The notes under the pieces were generated by a model. It saw nothing but the letters and a program-made list of their open reading frames with translations, was not told where the DNA came from and made no database searches. A stretch of 64,000 nt of DNA from Streptomyces sp. 846.5 (lineage in GTDB: Bacteria > Actinomycetota > Actinomycetes > Streptomycetales > Streptomycetaceae), in the NCBI RefSeq assembly GCF_004365705.1, contig NZ_SOBN01000001.1:682001-746000 (forward strand). The letters are read 5' to 3'. This document shows positions 15,501 to 23,965 of the stretch, piece after piece. A program made the position numbers and the translations under genes. How positions within the stretch are numbered: position 1 is the first letter of the stretch; each line of letters opens with the position of its first letter.

Positions 15501-16358
15501 ATGACTGACGAACAGAGCGCGACGCCGGACAGCACGGCAGTACGCGTGGCCCTCTGGCGGGCCCTGCACGTGCAGGTCGACGCGCCGCCCCACGTCCTGG
15601 AGGACGAGATCGGCCTTCGACTGGCCGACCCCGGCGACGACTGGCGCAGCCGGGGGGACATGGATCCGACCGCGACCCGCTGGTTCCGGGCCTCGATCGT
15701 GGCCCGGGCCCGATTCATCGAGGACCTGGTCGTCGAGCAGGCCGGCCACGGCGTCGGCCAGTACGTCATCCTGGGCGCCGGCCTGGACACCTTCGCCCAG
15801 CGCAGACCGGAAATCGCCTCCCGCCTGCGGGTGTTCGAGGTCGACCGGCCCGCACCGCAGACCTGGAAGCGCCGACGCCTGACCGAACTCGGCTTCGGCG
15901 TCCCGGACTGGCTCAACCTGGTGCCGGTCGACTTCGAGGCCGGCGCATCCTGGTGGGACGAACTGACGGCCGCCGGATTCGACCCGGACCGGCCGACGGT
16001 GGTGGCCTCCGCCGGCGTCGCGATGTACCTCACCGAGGATGCGAACGCGGCCATGCTGCACCAACTCGCGTCGCTGGCCCCGGGATCCACCCTGGCCATG
16101 ACCTTCCAGCTGCCGGTCGACCTCCTCGAACCGGACAAGCGCGCCGGAATGCGGGCGGCAACCGAGGGCGCCAGGGCAGCGGGAACCCCGTTCCTGAGCT
16201 TCTTCGCACCGCCGGAGATGCTGTCCATGGCCCGCGCGGCCGGGTTCAAGCACGCCGAGCACGTATCGGCAGCCATGCTCAACCAGCGCTACTTCGCCGA
16301 CCGGACGGACGGCCTCGGAACATCCGGCGGGGAAGAGCTGCTGGTAGCCACGATCTGA
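15501..16358 (+). CDS. SAM-dependent methyltransferase, LCM/TIGR00027 type
   Basis: This 285-residue class I methyltransferase is related to leucine carboxyl methyltransferases. Motif I is QYVILGAGLDTFAQR, motif II is LRVFEVDRPAPQTWKRRRL, and a YLTEDANAAMLHQLA helix follows. These proteins often O-methylate carboxylates or polyketide-like products. It follows the glyoxalase-fold gene by 30 bp and may share its transcript. The target is unknown. Confidence 0.85.
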   Translation: MTDEQSATPDSTAVRVALWRALHVQVDAPPHVLEDEIGLRLADPGDDWRSRGDMDPTATRWFRASIVARARFIEDLVVEQAGHGVGQYVILGAGLDTFAQRRPEIASRLRVFEVDRPAPQTWKRRRLTELGFGVPDWLNLVPVDFEAGASWWDELTAAGFDPDRPTVVASAGVAMYLTEDANAAMLHQLASLAPGSTLAMTFQLPVDLLEPDKRAGMRAATEGARAAGTPFLSFFAPPEMLSMARAAGFKHAEHVSAAMLNQRYFADRTDGLGTSGGEELLVATI

Positions 16359-16361
16359 GTG

Positions 16362-16404
16362 ACGAACATGTTCGTGAAAAACTTGACCGTAACGAACATG
16401 TTCG
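16362..16404. promoter_or_regulatory. Twin TetR operator palindromes CGAACATGTTCG
   Basis: Two copies of the perfect 12-bp palindrome CGAACATGTTCG lie at 16363-16374 (extended by A...T on each side) and 16393-16404, with 30 bp between starts. A TTGACC box (16384-16389) lies between them, so binding to either copy would cover the promoter of the tetR gene, which begins 14 bp later. Confidence 0.85.
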
Positions 16405-16417
16405 CCATCATTGACCC

Positions 16418-17116
16418 ATGAGAGCAGGTCCCAGGGAACCCCGCAGCCACCGCGAGCGCCCCGCCAAGCCCGCGCTGACCCGCGCCGGGATCGTCGCCAC
16501 CGCCGTAGCGGTGATGCGCTCCGAGGGCCTGGACCGGGTCACCATGCCGCGCCTGGCACAGGAGCTGGACACGGGTCCGGCCTCGCTCTACGTCTACGTC
16601 GCCAACACCGCCGAGCTGCACGCGGCGGTCCTGGACGAGCTGCTCGACACGGTCGACCTGTCGCCCGCGCAAGCCGGCGGCGATTGGCGCGACCGCTTGG
16701 AGGGCGTGCTCACCTCCTACATCAACGTGCTGTTCGAGCACCCGGCCCTGGCCCGCTCCGCACTGGTGGCCCGACCCAGTGGCGAGCACTACCTCGACCT
16801 GGTCGAGGCGATCCTCGGACTGCTGGAGGAGGGCGAGGTGGCCCCGGCCCGAGCAGCATGGGGAGTGGACCTGCTGCTGCTGTTCGCGACCTCGACCGCA
16901 GCCGAGCACTCCACCCGGGCCCAGACCCCCCACGTCCAGCACGACTGGGACGCGCTGAGCAGCACCCTGCACCAGGCACCCGCAGACCGGTACCCGCACA
17001 TCGCCGCCACCAGCGACGCGCTGCTCAGCGGAACCGGCGACGCCCGTCTGACCTGGGGCTTCCAGGCACTGATCAACGGAATCCAGGCCACGCCCACCCC
17101 CGACGCCCACCCCTGA
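16418..17116 (+). CDS. TetR family regulator (TetR_C type)
   Basis: This 232-residue repressor has an N-terminal HTH (TRAGIVATAVAVMRSEGLDRVTMPRLAQELDTGPASLYVYVANTAEL is the DNA-binding region, cut here only by its natural ends). The C-terminal half resembles the tetracycline-repressor ligand domain. It is followed at 17 bp by a TetX-like monooxygenase and preceded by the twin palindromes, so it probably controls both genes. The inducer may be a polyketide-like or aromatic drug (inference). Confidence 0.9.
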   Translation: MRAGPREPRSHRERPAKPALTRAGIVATAVAVMRSEGLDRVTMPRLAQELDTGPASLYVYVANTAELHAAVLDELLDTVDLSPAQAGGDWRDRLEGVLTSYINVLFEHPALARSALVARPSGEHYLDLVEAILGLLEEGEVAPARAAWGVDLLLLFATSTAAEHSTRAQTPHVQHDWDALSSTLHQAPADRYPHIAATSDALLSGTGDARLTWGFQALINGIQATPTPDAHP

Positions 17117-17133
17117 CGATCGCGGAGCACCCC

Positions 17134-18288
17134 ATGAACACACATCACCCCATCACCGTCGTCGGCGCCGGACTCGGCGGCCTGACCCTCGCAGGCGTCC
17201 TGCACGCCCACGGCGTCGAGGCCGCCGTGTTCGACCTCGACGCCTCCGCCACCGCCCGCGCCCAGGGCGGGATGCTGGACATCCACGAGGACACCGGCCA
17301 GGTCGCGCTGCGCGCCGCCGGCCTGTACGAGCAGTTCCGGACCCTGGTGCTGCCCGGCGGTGAGTCCATGCGCATCCTCGACCGGCACGCCGTGGTGTTC
17401 CGCAAGGAGGACGACGAGGGCGACGGCAGCCGTCCCGAGGTCGAGCGCGGAGAACTGCGCAACCTGCTGCTCGACTCACTGCCCGAGGGCACCGTCCGCT
17501 GGGACAGCAAGGTCACCGCCGCCCGCCCCCTGGGCTCGGGCCGGCACGAGGTGACCCTGGCCGACGGGACGCAGTTCACCACCGACCTGCTGATCGGCGC
17601 CGACGGAGCCTGGTCGCGGATCCGCCCCCTGGTCTCCCAGGCCACCCCCGTCTATTCCGGACTGTCCTTCGTGGAGTTCGACCTGAAGGACGCCGGCACC
17701 CGCCACCGCGAGGCCGCCGAACTCGTCGGCGGCGGAATGCTCTTCGCACTGGGCCCCGGCAAGGGCTTCCTCGCCCACAACGAGCCCGACGGCAGCCTGC
17801 ACGTCTACGCCGCACTCACGACGCCGCAAGACTGGGCCGCCACCGTCGACTTCGGCGACACCGAGGCCGCCAAGGCCACCCTGCTGGCGCACTTCGCGGA
17901 CTGGAACCCCCGCCTCCGCGCACTGGTCTCCGAAGCGGACGGGACGCTGATCCCGCGCCCCATCCACGCCCTGCCCGTGGGTCACCGCTGGGACCGAACC
18001 CCCGGCGTCACCCTGCTGGGCGACGCCGCCCACCTGATGTCCCCCTTCGCCGGCGAGGGCGCCAACCTCGCCATGCTCGACGGCGCCGAACTGGCCCTGG
18101 CCCTCGCCGCCCACCCGGGCGACACCGAACAGGCCCTCGCCGCCTACGAGCAGTCCCTCTTCCCCCGCAGCGAGGCCGCCGCCGCCGACTCCGCCGACAA
18201 CCTCGCCCTCTGCTTCGACGCCGCCGCCCCACAGCCCCTGGTCGACCAGTTCGCCCGCTACGACCAACTGCGCGACCAGGCCGGCTGA
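17134..18288 (+). CDS. TetX-like FAD-dependent monooxygenase
   Basis: This 384-residue class A flavoprotein hydroxylase has an N-terminal dinucleotide fold VVGAGLGGLTLAGVLHAHG, the GGMLDIHEDTGQVALRAAGL region that closely follows the corresponding TetX segment, and the second FAD motif GDAAHLMSPFAGEGANLAM. The start is ATG 17134 behind a GGAG site. TetX enzymes inactivate tetracyclines by C11a hydroxylation. Whether this protein does so, or acts on another polycyclic substrate, cannot be read from sequence alone. The TetR partner supports a drug-inducible role. Confidence 0.85.
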   Translation: MNTHHPITVVGAGLGGLTLAGVLHAHGVEAAVFDLDASATARAQGGMLDIHEDTGQVALRAAGLYEQFRTLVLPGGESMRILDRHAVVFRKEDDEGDGSRPEVERGELRNLLLDSLPEGTVRWDSKVTAARPLGSGRHEVTLADGTQFTTDLLIGADGAWSRIRPLVSQATPVYSGLSFVEFDLKDAGTRHREAAELVGGGMLFALGPGKGFLAHNEPDGSLHVYAALTTPQDWAATVDFGDTEAAKATLLAHFADWNPRLRALVSEADGTLIPRPIHALPVGHRWDRTPGVTLLGDAAHLMSPFAGEGANLAMLDGAELALALAAHPGDTEQALAAYEQSLFPRSEAAAADSADNLALCFDAAAPQPLVDQFARYDQLRDQAG

Positions 18289-18294
18289 CACACC

Positions 18295-19605
18295 TCACCG
18301 CCCCGCGAGCGCGTTCAGCTGCTGCCGGTCCAGGCCTGTGGCCTTCTCCACCTCAGCCGTGTCGACCGCGCCGCAGTCGAGGCCTCGGAGCAGGTAGCTG
18401 CTGAGAGCCTTGGCCGTGGCCGGCTCGTCCATCACATCCCCGCCGATACGGGAGACGTAGGCGCTCAGGCGGCCGGCGGCCTGGTCGAGGCCCTCGCGGT
18501 AGAAGGAGTAGACCGCGGCGTAGCGCGTCGGCAGGTGACCGGGGTGCATGTCCCAGCCCTGGTAGTAGGCGCGCTCCAGCGAGCGGCGGACCAGGCGGTG
18601 GTGGAGCCGCCAGGCGTCGCGGACCTGGGCGGCGTCGCCGGTCGGGATGACATTGGTGGATCCGTCGGAGAGGCGGACTCCCGTTCCGGCGGCGGCCACC
18701 TGCATCACGGCCTTGGCGTGGTCCGCGACCGGGTGCTCCATGCTCTGGTAGGCCGCGCCCACCCCGCAGGAGGCGCTGTAGTCGAAGGTCCCGTAGTGGA
18801 GTCCGGTGGCCCGGCCCTCCGCCGCGTCGATCATGCGGGCCACCGTCGCCCGGCCGTCGGCGCCGAGGATGGACTGGGTGGTCTCGATCTGGATCTCGAA
18901 GCCGATACGACCCTTCGGCAGCGCCGCCGCCCGCTCGAAGTCCTCGACGAGCCGGACCATCGCGCCGACCTGCTGGGTGTAGGTCACCTTGGGCAGGGTG
19001 AGCACCAGCCCTTCCGGCAACCGGCCGCCGCCACCCGCGGCGAGCAGCTCGGTCAGGAACAGGTCGAGGGTGCGGATACCCCGGTGCCGGACGGCCGCCT
19101 CCATGCACTTCATCCGGATGCCCACATACGGCGGTGCCGTGCCCTCGGCGACGGCTGCGGCCACCAGCCGGGCCGCGCGTACCGCGGCGGCGTCCTCCTC
19201 GGCGTCGGGGCGGGGTCCGTAGCCGTCCTCGAAGTCGATGCGCAGGTCCTCCACCGGTTCGCGTTCCAGCTTGGCGCGGACCCGGTCGTAGACCTCGTCG
19301 GCAAGGTGGTCCACAGGGCGCCCGAGGATGCCGGCCAGCGTGGCCGCGTCCGGGGCGTGCCGGTCGAGCAGGGCCAGGGCCTGGCGGCCCCAGTCCGCCA
19401 CCAGTTCGCCCACCCCCGTCCCGGCGAGGGCGTCAGCCGGAACGTACACGGTGTGGACGGGCTGACGGGTCCCCGGCTCACCCGGGTAGCGGCGCGAGAG
19501 CTCGGCGTCGACCTCGGCGAGGGCGCCGTCGACCTGGTCCCGCACCGCGCCGGAGAGCGTCGTCCGGTACCTCGCGCCGTCCGCCGAGTCGTCATGACGC
19601 GCCAT
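18295..19605 (-). CDS. DUF6986 / HpcH-HpaI aldolase-like protein
   Basis: This 436-residue TIM-barrel protein is related to citrate-lyase beta and malyl-CoA lyase-type aldolases. Conserved features are DLRIDFEDGYGPRPDAEED (metal/acid region), VGIRMKCMEAAVRHRGIRTL, the glutamate pair in GFEIQIETTQSILG, and LHYGTFDYSAS. The start is placed at ATG 19605 because GGAGGAG precedes it; a GTG fifteen bases earlier lacks such a site. In other actinomycetes related genes lie near purine or glyoxylate catabolism. The reaction here is unknown. Confidence 0.82.
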   Translation of the reverse strand: MARHDDSADGARYRTTLSGAVRDQVDGALAEVDAELSRRYPGEPGTRQPVHTVYVPADALAGTGVGELVADWGRQALALLDRHAPDAATLAGILGRPVDHLADEVYDRVRAKLEREPVEDLRIDFEDGYGPRPDAEEDAAAVRAARLVAAAVAEGTAPPYVGIRMKCMEAAVRHRGIRTLDLFLTELLAAGGGGRLPEGLVLTLPKVTYTQQVGAMVRLVEDFERAAALPKGRIGFEIQIETTQSILGADGRATVARMIDAAEGRATGLHYGTFDYSASCGVGAAYQSMEHPVADHAKAVMQVAAAGTGVRLSDGSTNVIPTGDAAQVRDAWRLHHRLVRRSLERAYYQGWDMHPGHLPTRYAAVYSFYREGLDQAAGRLSAYVSRIGGDVMDEPATAKALSSYLLRGLDCGAVDTAEVEKATGLDRQQLNALAGR

Positions 19606-19624
19606 CGCGCACTCCTCCACACGT

Positions 19625-19639
19625 TCAACAGTTTGTTGA
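19625..19639. promoter_or_regulatory. Dyad TCAACA-GTT-TGTTGA upstream of aldolase-like gene
   Basis: A perfect 6-bp inverted repeat with a three-base spacer lies 20 bp upstream of the start codon, where a repressor would block transcription or initiation. The binding protein is not identified. Confidence 0.5.
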
Positions 19640-19738
19640 TGCGAAGGTATCCGTGGCTCCCCAGGCCGTCAATGGGCTACTTCCAGCCGCACCGATATTC
19701 CGTTGACGGCCGTACGCGAACCACGCCATCGTGCGCGG

Positions 19739-21052
19739 ATGCCAGTCGACCCGCGTTCCACCCGCGCCCCGCTGCGGTATCCCGCCTTCCGTCTCCTCGT
19801 CGCCGGGCGTGCGGTGAACACCCTCGGCAGCGGGGTCGCCCCCATCGCGCTGGCATTCGCCGTCCTCGACCTCACCGGATCGGTCAACGATCTCGGGCTG
19901 GTCGTGGGGGCCCGGTCGTTGTTCAACGTCGTCTTCCTGCTCTTCGGCGGGGTGGTGGCCGACCGGCTCCCCCGGCACCTGGTGATGGTCGGCTCCGGGC
20001 TCCTCAGCGGCGCCAGCCAGGCTGCGGTCGCGGCGCTGGTGCTCACCCACTCGGCGACCATCCCCACCCTGCTCCTCCTGTCCGCCGCGAACGGCACCTT
20101 CGCCGCGTTCGCCCTGCCGGCCTCGTCGGCCCTGGTCCCGCAGACCGTTCCGGAGCAGCTGCGGCAGTCGGCCAACGCGCTCAACCGCATGGTCGGCAAT
20201 GCCGCGCAGATCATCGGCACGTCCCTCGGCGGGGTGCTGGTCGCCACCGTGGGTGCGGGCTGGGGGCTCGCCGCGGACGCGATGAGCTTTCTGCTGTCCG
20301 CGCTGCTCCTCCTGCGGGTGCGGGTGCCCAGCAGTTCGGCCCGGCCGGCGGAGGACGCCGGCCTGATCGGCGAACTGCGGGAAGGGTGGCAGGAGTTCAC
20401 GGCCCGGACCTGGGTGTGGGTGGTCGTGGTCGCCTTCGGCTTCATCAATGCCGCGCTGGTCGGCGCCACCTCCGTACTCGGACCGACCGTCGCCGACGCG
20501 ACCTTCGGTCGCTCCTGGTGGGGTGGCGTCCTCGCCGCCGAGACGGCGGGCATGGTGGTCGGCGGGCTGGTCGCGCTGAGATTCCGACCACACCGGCTGC
20601 TCCTGGTGGGTGTGGTCTGTGTAGCGGCCGAGGTGACGCTGCCGCTCGGACTGGCACTGCACGTCCCGGTCTACGCACTCACCGTGGCCGCGTTCCTCTG
20701 CGGAATGTGCCTCGAGCAGTTCGCCGTCGCCTGGGAGACCTCGCTCCAGCAGGAGATCCCGGCGAACCGCCTCGCCCGGGTCTACTCCTACGACATGCTC
20801 GGCTCCTTCGTCGCCATACCGCTCGCCCAGGTCACCGTCGGTCCGCTGGCCTCGGCCTTCGGCGTCCGCGACACCCTGTTGGGCGCGGCCGGGATCATCG
20901 CACTGAGCACGCTCGCCATGCTCGCCGTCCGTGACGTACGGGCCCTGCCCGCGGCTCCGCCGAGCCGGGCTCTACGCACCGGCATCGGTGAGGCAGCGGA
21001 TCCGGCCGCAGTTACCGCCACGGCGCAGCCGGTCGCTCCCCCGCCGAGCTGA
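19739..21052 (+). CDS. MFS transporter (EntS/MFS_3 type)
   Basis: This 437-residue exporter has twelve membrane segments. It opens with LRYPAFRLLVAGRAVNTLGSGVAPIALAFAVLDLTGS and has the conserved loop GGVVADRLPRHLVMV, a pattern of the enterobactin-exporter branch of the major facilitator family. The start is ATG 19739. It has no clear ribosome site and a TTGACG box lies 31 bp upstream, so translation may be leaderless or weak. The substrate is unknown. Confidence 0.85.
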   Translation: MPVDPRSTRAPLRYPAFRLLVAGRAVNTLGSGVAPIALAFAVLDLTGSVNDLGLVVGARSLFNVVFLLFGGVVADRLPRHLVMVGSGLLSGASQAAVAALVLTHSATIPTLLLLSAANGTFAAFALPASSALVPQTVPEQLRQSANALNRMVGNAAQIIGTSLGGVLVATVGAGWGLAADAMSFLLSALLLLRVRVPSSSARPAEDAGLIGELREGWQEFTARTWVWVVVVAFGFINAALVGATSVLGPTVADATFGRSWWGGVLAAETAGMVVGGLVALRFRPHRLLLVGVVCVAAEVTLPLGLALHVPVYALTVAAFLCGMCLEQFAVAWETSLQQEIPANRLARVYSYDMLGSFVAIPLAQVTVGPLASAFGVRDTLLGAAGIIALSTLAMLAVRDVRALPAAPPSRALRTGIGEAADPAAVTATAQPVAPPPS

Positions 21053-21061
21053 CACGGACGT

Positions 21062-21694
21062 TCAGACGAGTCGAATGTGCCTGGCGCTCGTCCAGGCGCG
21101 GCGCAGGCTCCCCCGAAGCCGGCTGTCCGTGTTGGGCGCGAGCGACAGCCCGGTCGCCCGGGCGATCCGATCCGCGACCTGCTGGACCGTCAGGTGATCG
21201 GTCCACAGGTGCTCAGCGAACTCCTCGTCACACAGCCGCTCCAGGCAGAGGTCGATCTTCGAAACGGCGAAGCTCTCGCGCCGCAGCGGAGCGTCCTTAC
21301 CGCCAACCAGTTGCAGGACGTGTCCGAGGCCGCGTTCCCGCAGCCGTCGAAGGACGGTGTCCCGTTCGGCGAGCAGCGCGAAGTGCCGGACGTCATGACC
21401 GCGTTCCCGCAGCCGTCCGACGGTCTCCCGGAAGTACCTCGGCTCCACCACGGTCATCGGGGCGATCACAGTGCCGTCGTGCTTGCTCAGTGCAAGGTCC
21501 AGCACCTCGTACACGCCCTGCCGCCAGGCCGGAAGGTCCTGGAAATCCCCCCGCAGCTGCGGGGGCAGCATCCGCCGCAGTCCGAATCCGACGTCCTCGG
21601 GGTCGCAGATGACGCTGCCGGGAAGCCGCCGCTGCAACTCGTGCGCGGTCTGCGTCTTGCCGCCGCCGAAAGGGCCGTTGATCCACAGGAGCAT
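21062..21694 (-). CDS. tmrB: TmrB-like ATP-binding protein (tunicamycin resistance family)
   Basis: This 210-residue P-loop protein begins MLLWINGPFGGGKTQTAHEL, a Walker A segment close to the start of Bacillus subtilis TmrB. It continues with a DPEDVGFGLRRMLPPQ stretch, DFQDLPAWR, and the late GSLRRAWTSARHIRLV tail, all of which have TmrB counterparts. TmrB confers tunicamycin resistance by binding the drug at the membrane. The similarity runs the whole length, so the call is firm at family level, but the actual ligand in this organism is not shown. It is convergent with the MFS gene, 9 bp away. Confidence 0.85.
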   Translation of the reverse strand: MLLWINGPFGGGKTQTAHELQRRLPGSVICDPEDVGFGLRRMLPPQLRGDFQDLPAWRQGVYEVLDLALSKHDGTVIAPMTVVEPRYFRETVGRLRERGHDVRHFALLAERDTVLRRLRERGLGHVLQLVGGKDAPLRRESFAVSKIDLCLERLCDEEFAEHLWTDHLTVQQVADRIARATGLSLAPNTDSRLRGSLRRAWTSARHIRLV

Positions 21695-21810
21695 GAAGCA
21701 GACCCTACGAGACCGGAACCGCCCGCATCAGCGGATCGCCGGCAGGACGGCCGCCCACCGGTCGCGAGCGGTTTTGGCTGCGGCAACACGTGATCGCGCC
21801 GCAGCAACAC

Positions 21811-21826
21811 ATGAAGGAGCCTTCAT
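21811..21826. promoter_or_regulatory. ArsR/SmtB-like operator ATGAAGG-AG-CCTTCAT
   Basis: A perfect 7-bp inverted repeat with a two-base spacer lies 44 bp upstream of the CDF start. Its core TGAA-N6-TTCA is the pattern bound by zinc- and cadmium-sensing SmtB/CzrA proteins. No arsR-type gene is adjacent, so the sensor would be encoded elsewhere. Confidence 0.6.
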
Positions 21827-21870
21827 ATGTTCCGGTATCGTGGTGATCGAGGACAACGGAGGAGGAATCG

Positions 21871-22953
21871 GTGAGCCCCATCCGCGAGCAGGCGCACCAG
21901 GAGCCGGGCCACGGTCATGCCAGGGACGACGCTCACGAGAACACCCACGATCACGACCACGAAGGCGGCAACACGCACGACGCGCACGCCGCGCACGGCC
22001 ACGGCGTCTCCGCGGACGCGGACCGGCGCTACCTGAAGGCCGCGCTCGCGCTGATCGCCGCCTTTATGCTCGGCGAGGTGGTCGTCGGCGTGCTGGCGAA
22101 GTCGCTGGCGCTGATCTCCGACGCCGGGCACATGCTCACCGACGCCGCTTCGCTGGTGCTGGCCCTGGTGGCGATGAGCCTGGCCGCGCGGCCCGCCAAA
22201 GGGGCGCTCACCTTCGGCTTCAAGCGCGCGGAGATCCTCTCGGCGCAGGCCAACGGGATCACCCTGCTCGGCCTGGGCGCCGTCTTCAGCTACGAGGCCG
22301 TCCGGCGCCTGATCAGCCCGCCGTCCGTCGGGGGCGGGACCGTCCTGGTCACCGCCCTGATCGGGATCGTCGTCAACGTGCTGGCCGCCTGGCTGATCTC
22401 CCGGGCCAACCGCAGCAGCCTCAATGTGGAAGGTGCCTACCAGCACATCCTCAATGACGCCTGGGCCTTCATCGCCACCGCCCTGGCCGGCCTGGTCGTC
22501 CTGCTGACCGGCTTCGACCGGGCGGACTCGATCGCGACACTGGTGGTCGCCGGGCTGATGTTCCACGCCGGATACGGACTGGTGCGCGAGTCCGGACGGA
22601 TCTTCCTGGAGGCCGCACCGGCCGGGCTCGACCCGGACGCGATCGGCGCGGAGCTGGCGGCGGTGCCGGGCGTGGTCGAGGTGCACGATCTGCACGTCTG
22701 GACGATCACCTCGGGCTACCCCGCCCTCTCGGCGCACGTCCTGGTCAGCGGTGACCAGGACTGCCACGCGGTACGGCTGCGGCTGGAGCGGACCCTGCGC
22801 GAGCGCCACCGGATCGAGCACAGCACCCTGCAGGTCGACCACGCCACCCCGGAACTGCTCCAGCTCGGCGGCCCCGGCACGCCCGGCACCGACGGCCCTT
22901 CCGCAAGCCACTGCACCGACCCGCACGGGAGTTCACACCGTCCTGTCACCTGA
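21871..22953 (+). CDS. Cation diffusion facilitator (CzcD type) metal exporter
   Basis: This 360-residue inner-membrane metal/proton antiporter starts at GTG 21871. A histidine-rich cytoplasmic N-terminus (HGHARDDAHENTHDHDHEGG) precedes six membrane helices. Helix II carries the HMLTDAAS metal-site motif (LISDAGHMLTD) and helix V carries HILNDAW. The C-terminal cytoplasmic metal-sensing domain contains VHDLHVWTITSG. These are the features of zinc/cadmium/cobalt exporters of the CzcD branch. Control by the upstream SmtB-like operator fits metal induction. Confidence 0.93.
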   Translation: MSPIREQAHQEPGHGHARDDAHENTHDHDHEGGNTHDAHAAHGHGVSADADRRYLKAALALIAAFMLGEVVVGVLAKSLALISDAGHMLTDAASLVLALVAMSLAARPAKGALTFGFKRAEILSAQANGITLLGLGAVFSYEAVRRLISPPSVGGGTVLVTALIGIVVNVLAAWLISRANRSSLNVEGAYQHILNDAWAFIATALAGLVVLLTGFDRADSIATLVVAGLMFHAGYGLVRESGRIFLEAAPAGLDPDAIGAELAAVPGVVEVHDLHVWTITSGYPALSAHVLVSGDQDCHAVRLRLERTLRERHRIEHSTLQVDHATPELLQLGGPGTPGTDGPSASHCTDPHGSSHRPVT

Positions 22954-23163
22954 CCTCTCACCTGATCCGTCTTTTGAGGCGACAGCGCACCGCTGTTACC
23001 AAGCTGTAATTTTCTTATATGGGACATATCTACATAAAATAAGATCATCGTCTCAGCATTGAGCTGCACACTTACGGGACGCTAAGCAGCACACCTACTA
23101 ACGTGACCGCCGCGGGGACCGTACACGCTGTTTCCAGGGCAAGCCGGAAGCTACTGAGGACCG

Positions 23164-23898
23164 ATGACACAGAAGAAGCCGTCGAACGCCGACCGGCGCC
23201 GTATAGCCCAGGCGAAGATCGCCGAGCAGCGCCGCCTTGAGGCCCGTCGCCAGCGCAGGATCACGATCGCCTGGGTCGTGGCCGGAGTGGTCGTCCTCGC
23301 CGGTGCGGGAACCGCGGCCACCTTCGCCATCCAGAAGACCAACAGCGACAACGCCAAGGCCGCGGTCGCCAAGCAGGCCTCGGACCCGTCGATCGACAAG
23401 AGCAGCAGCCTGCTCGCCACCACCGCCAACCAGTCGACGGGCGGCGACGTGGACGGTGTGGTCAAGAGCAACTCGATGGAGACCACCGCCTACCACATCC
23501 ACGCCCACCTGCAGATCTATGTCAACGGCGTGCAGAAGAACATCCCCTACGGCATCGGCATCATGCCCCCGTACTCGCTCAGCGGCTCGGGCTCCTCGGC
23601 CTTCGTCAGCGGCGGCAGCAAGTTCTACTACCTGCACACGCACGACGAGACCGGCGTCGTCCACGTCGAGTCGCCGAACAAGCAGGAGTACACCCTCGGC
23701 AACTTCTTCGACCTGTGGAAGCAGCCGCTGAGCACCACCCAGGTCGGACCCAACAAGGGCACCGTCACGGTCTTCGTCGACGGCAAGAAGTACACCGGGG
23801 ACCCGAACGCGATCAAGCTGACCGCGTACGAGAAGATCCAGCTCGACGTCGGCACCGTCACCGCGTACAAGGACTTCACCTGGCCGTCGGGCTACTAG
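23164..23898 (+). CDS. Membrane-anchored histidine-rich extracytoplasmic protein
   Basis: This is a 244-residue protein of unknown family. A very basic N-terminal 30 residues (RRQRR) precede a single membrane helix (ITIAWVVAGVVVLAGAGTAATFAI), placing the remaining about 185 residues outside. Two histidine clusters stand out, YHIHAHL and YYLHTHDETGVVHVES, which together could form a metal site, most simply copper. The downstream gene encodes a PCu(A)C-like protein, which supports this. The preceding about 210 bp is AT-rich with no gene. The function is not recognised. Confidence 0.6.
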   Translation: MTQKKPSNADRRRIAQAKIAEQRRLEARRQRRITIAWVVAGVVVLAGAGTAATFAIQKTNSDNAKAAVAKQASDPSIDKSSSLLATTANQSTGGDVDGVVKSNSMETTAYHIHAHLQIYVNGVQKNIPYGIGIMPPYSLSGSGSSAFVSGGSKFYYLHTHDETGVVHVESPNKQEYTLGNFFDLWKQPLSTTQVGPNKGTVTVFVDGKKYTGDPNAIKLTAYEKIQLDVGTVTAYKDFTWPSGY

Positions 23899-23965
23899 AC
23901 GTAGCCGACAGCAGGTCAGCCCAGGCGGGCAGCCCAGCAGGACGACCGAGCAGGGAGCACTGCGG

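Noticed and set aside
22954-23163. AT-rich gap considered as a horizontally acquired fragment or attachment site
   Set aside because: It is short, contains no integrase, tRNA or repeat, and fits an ordinary promoter region.
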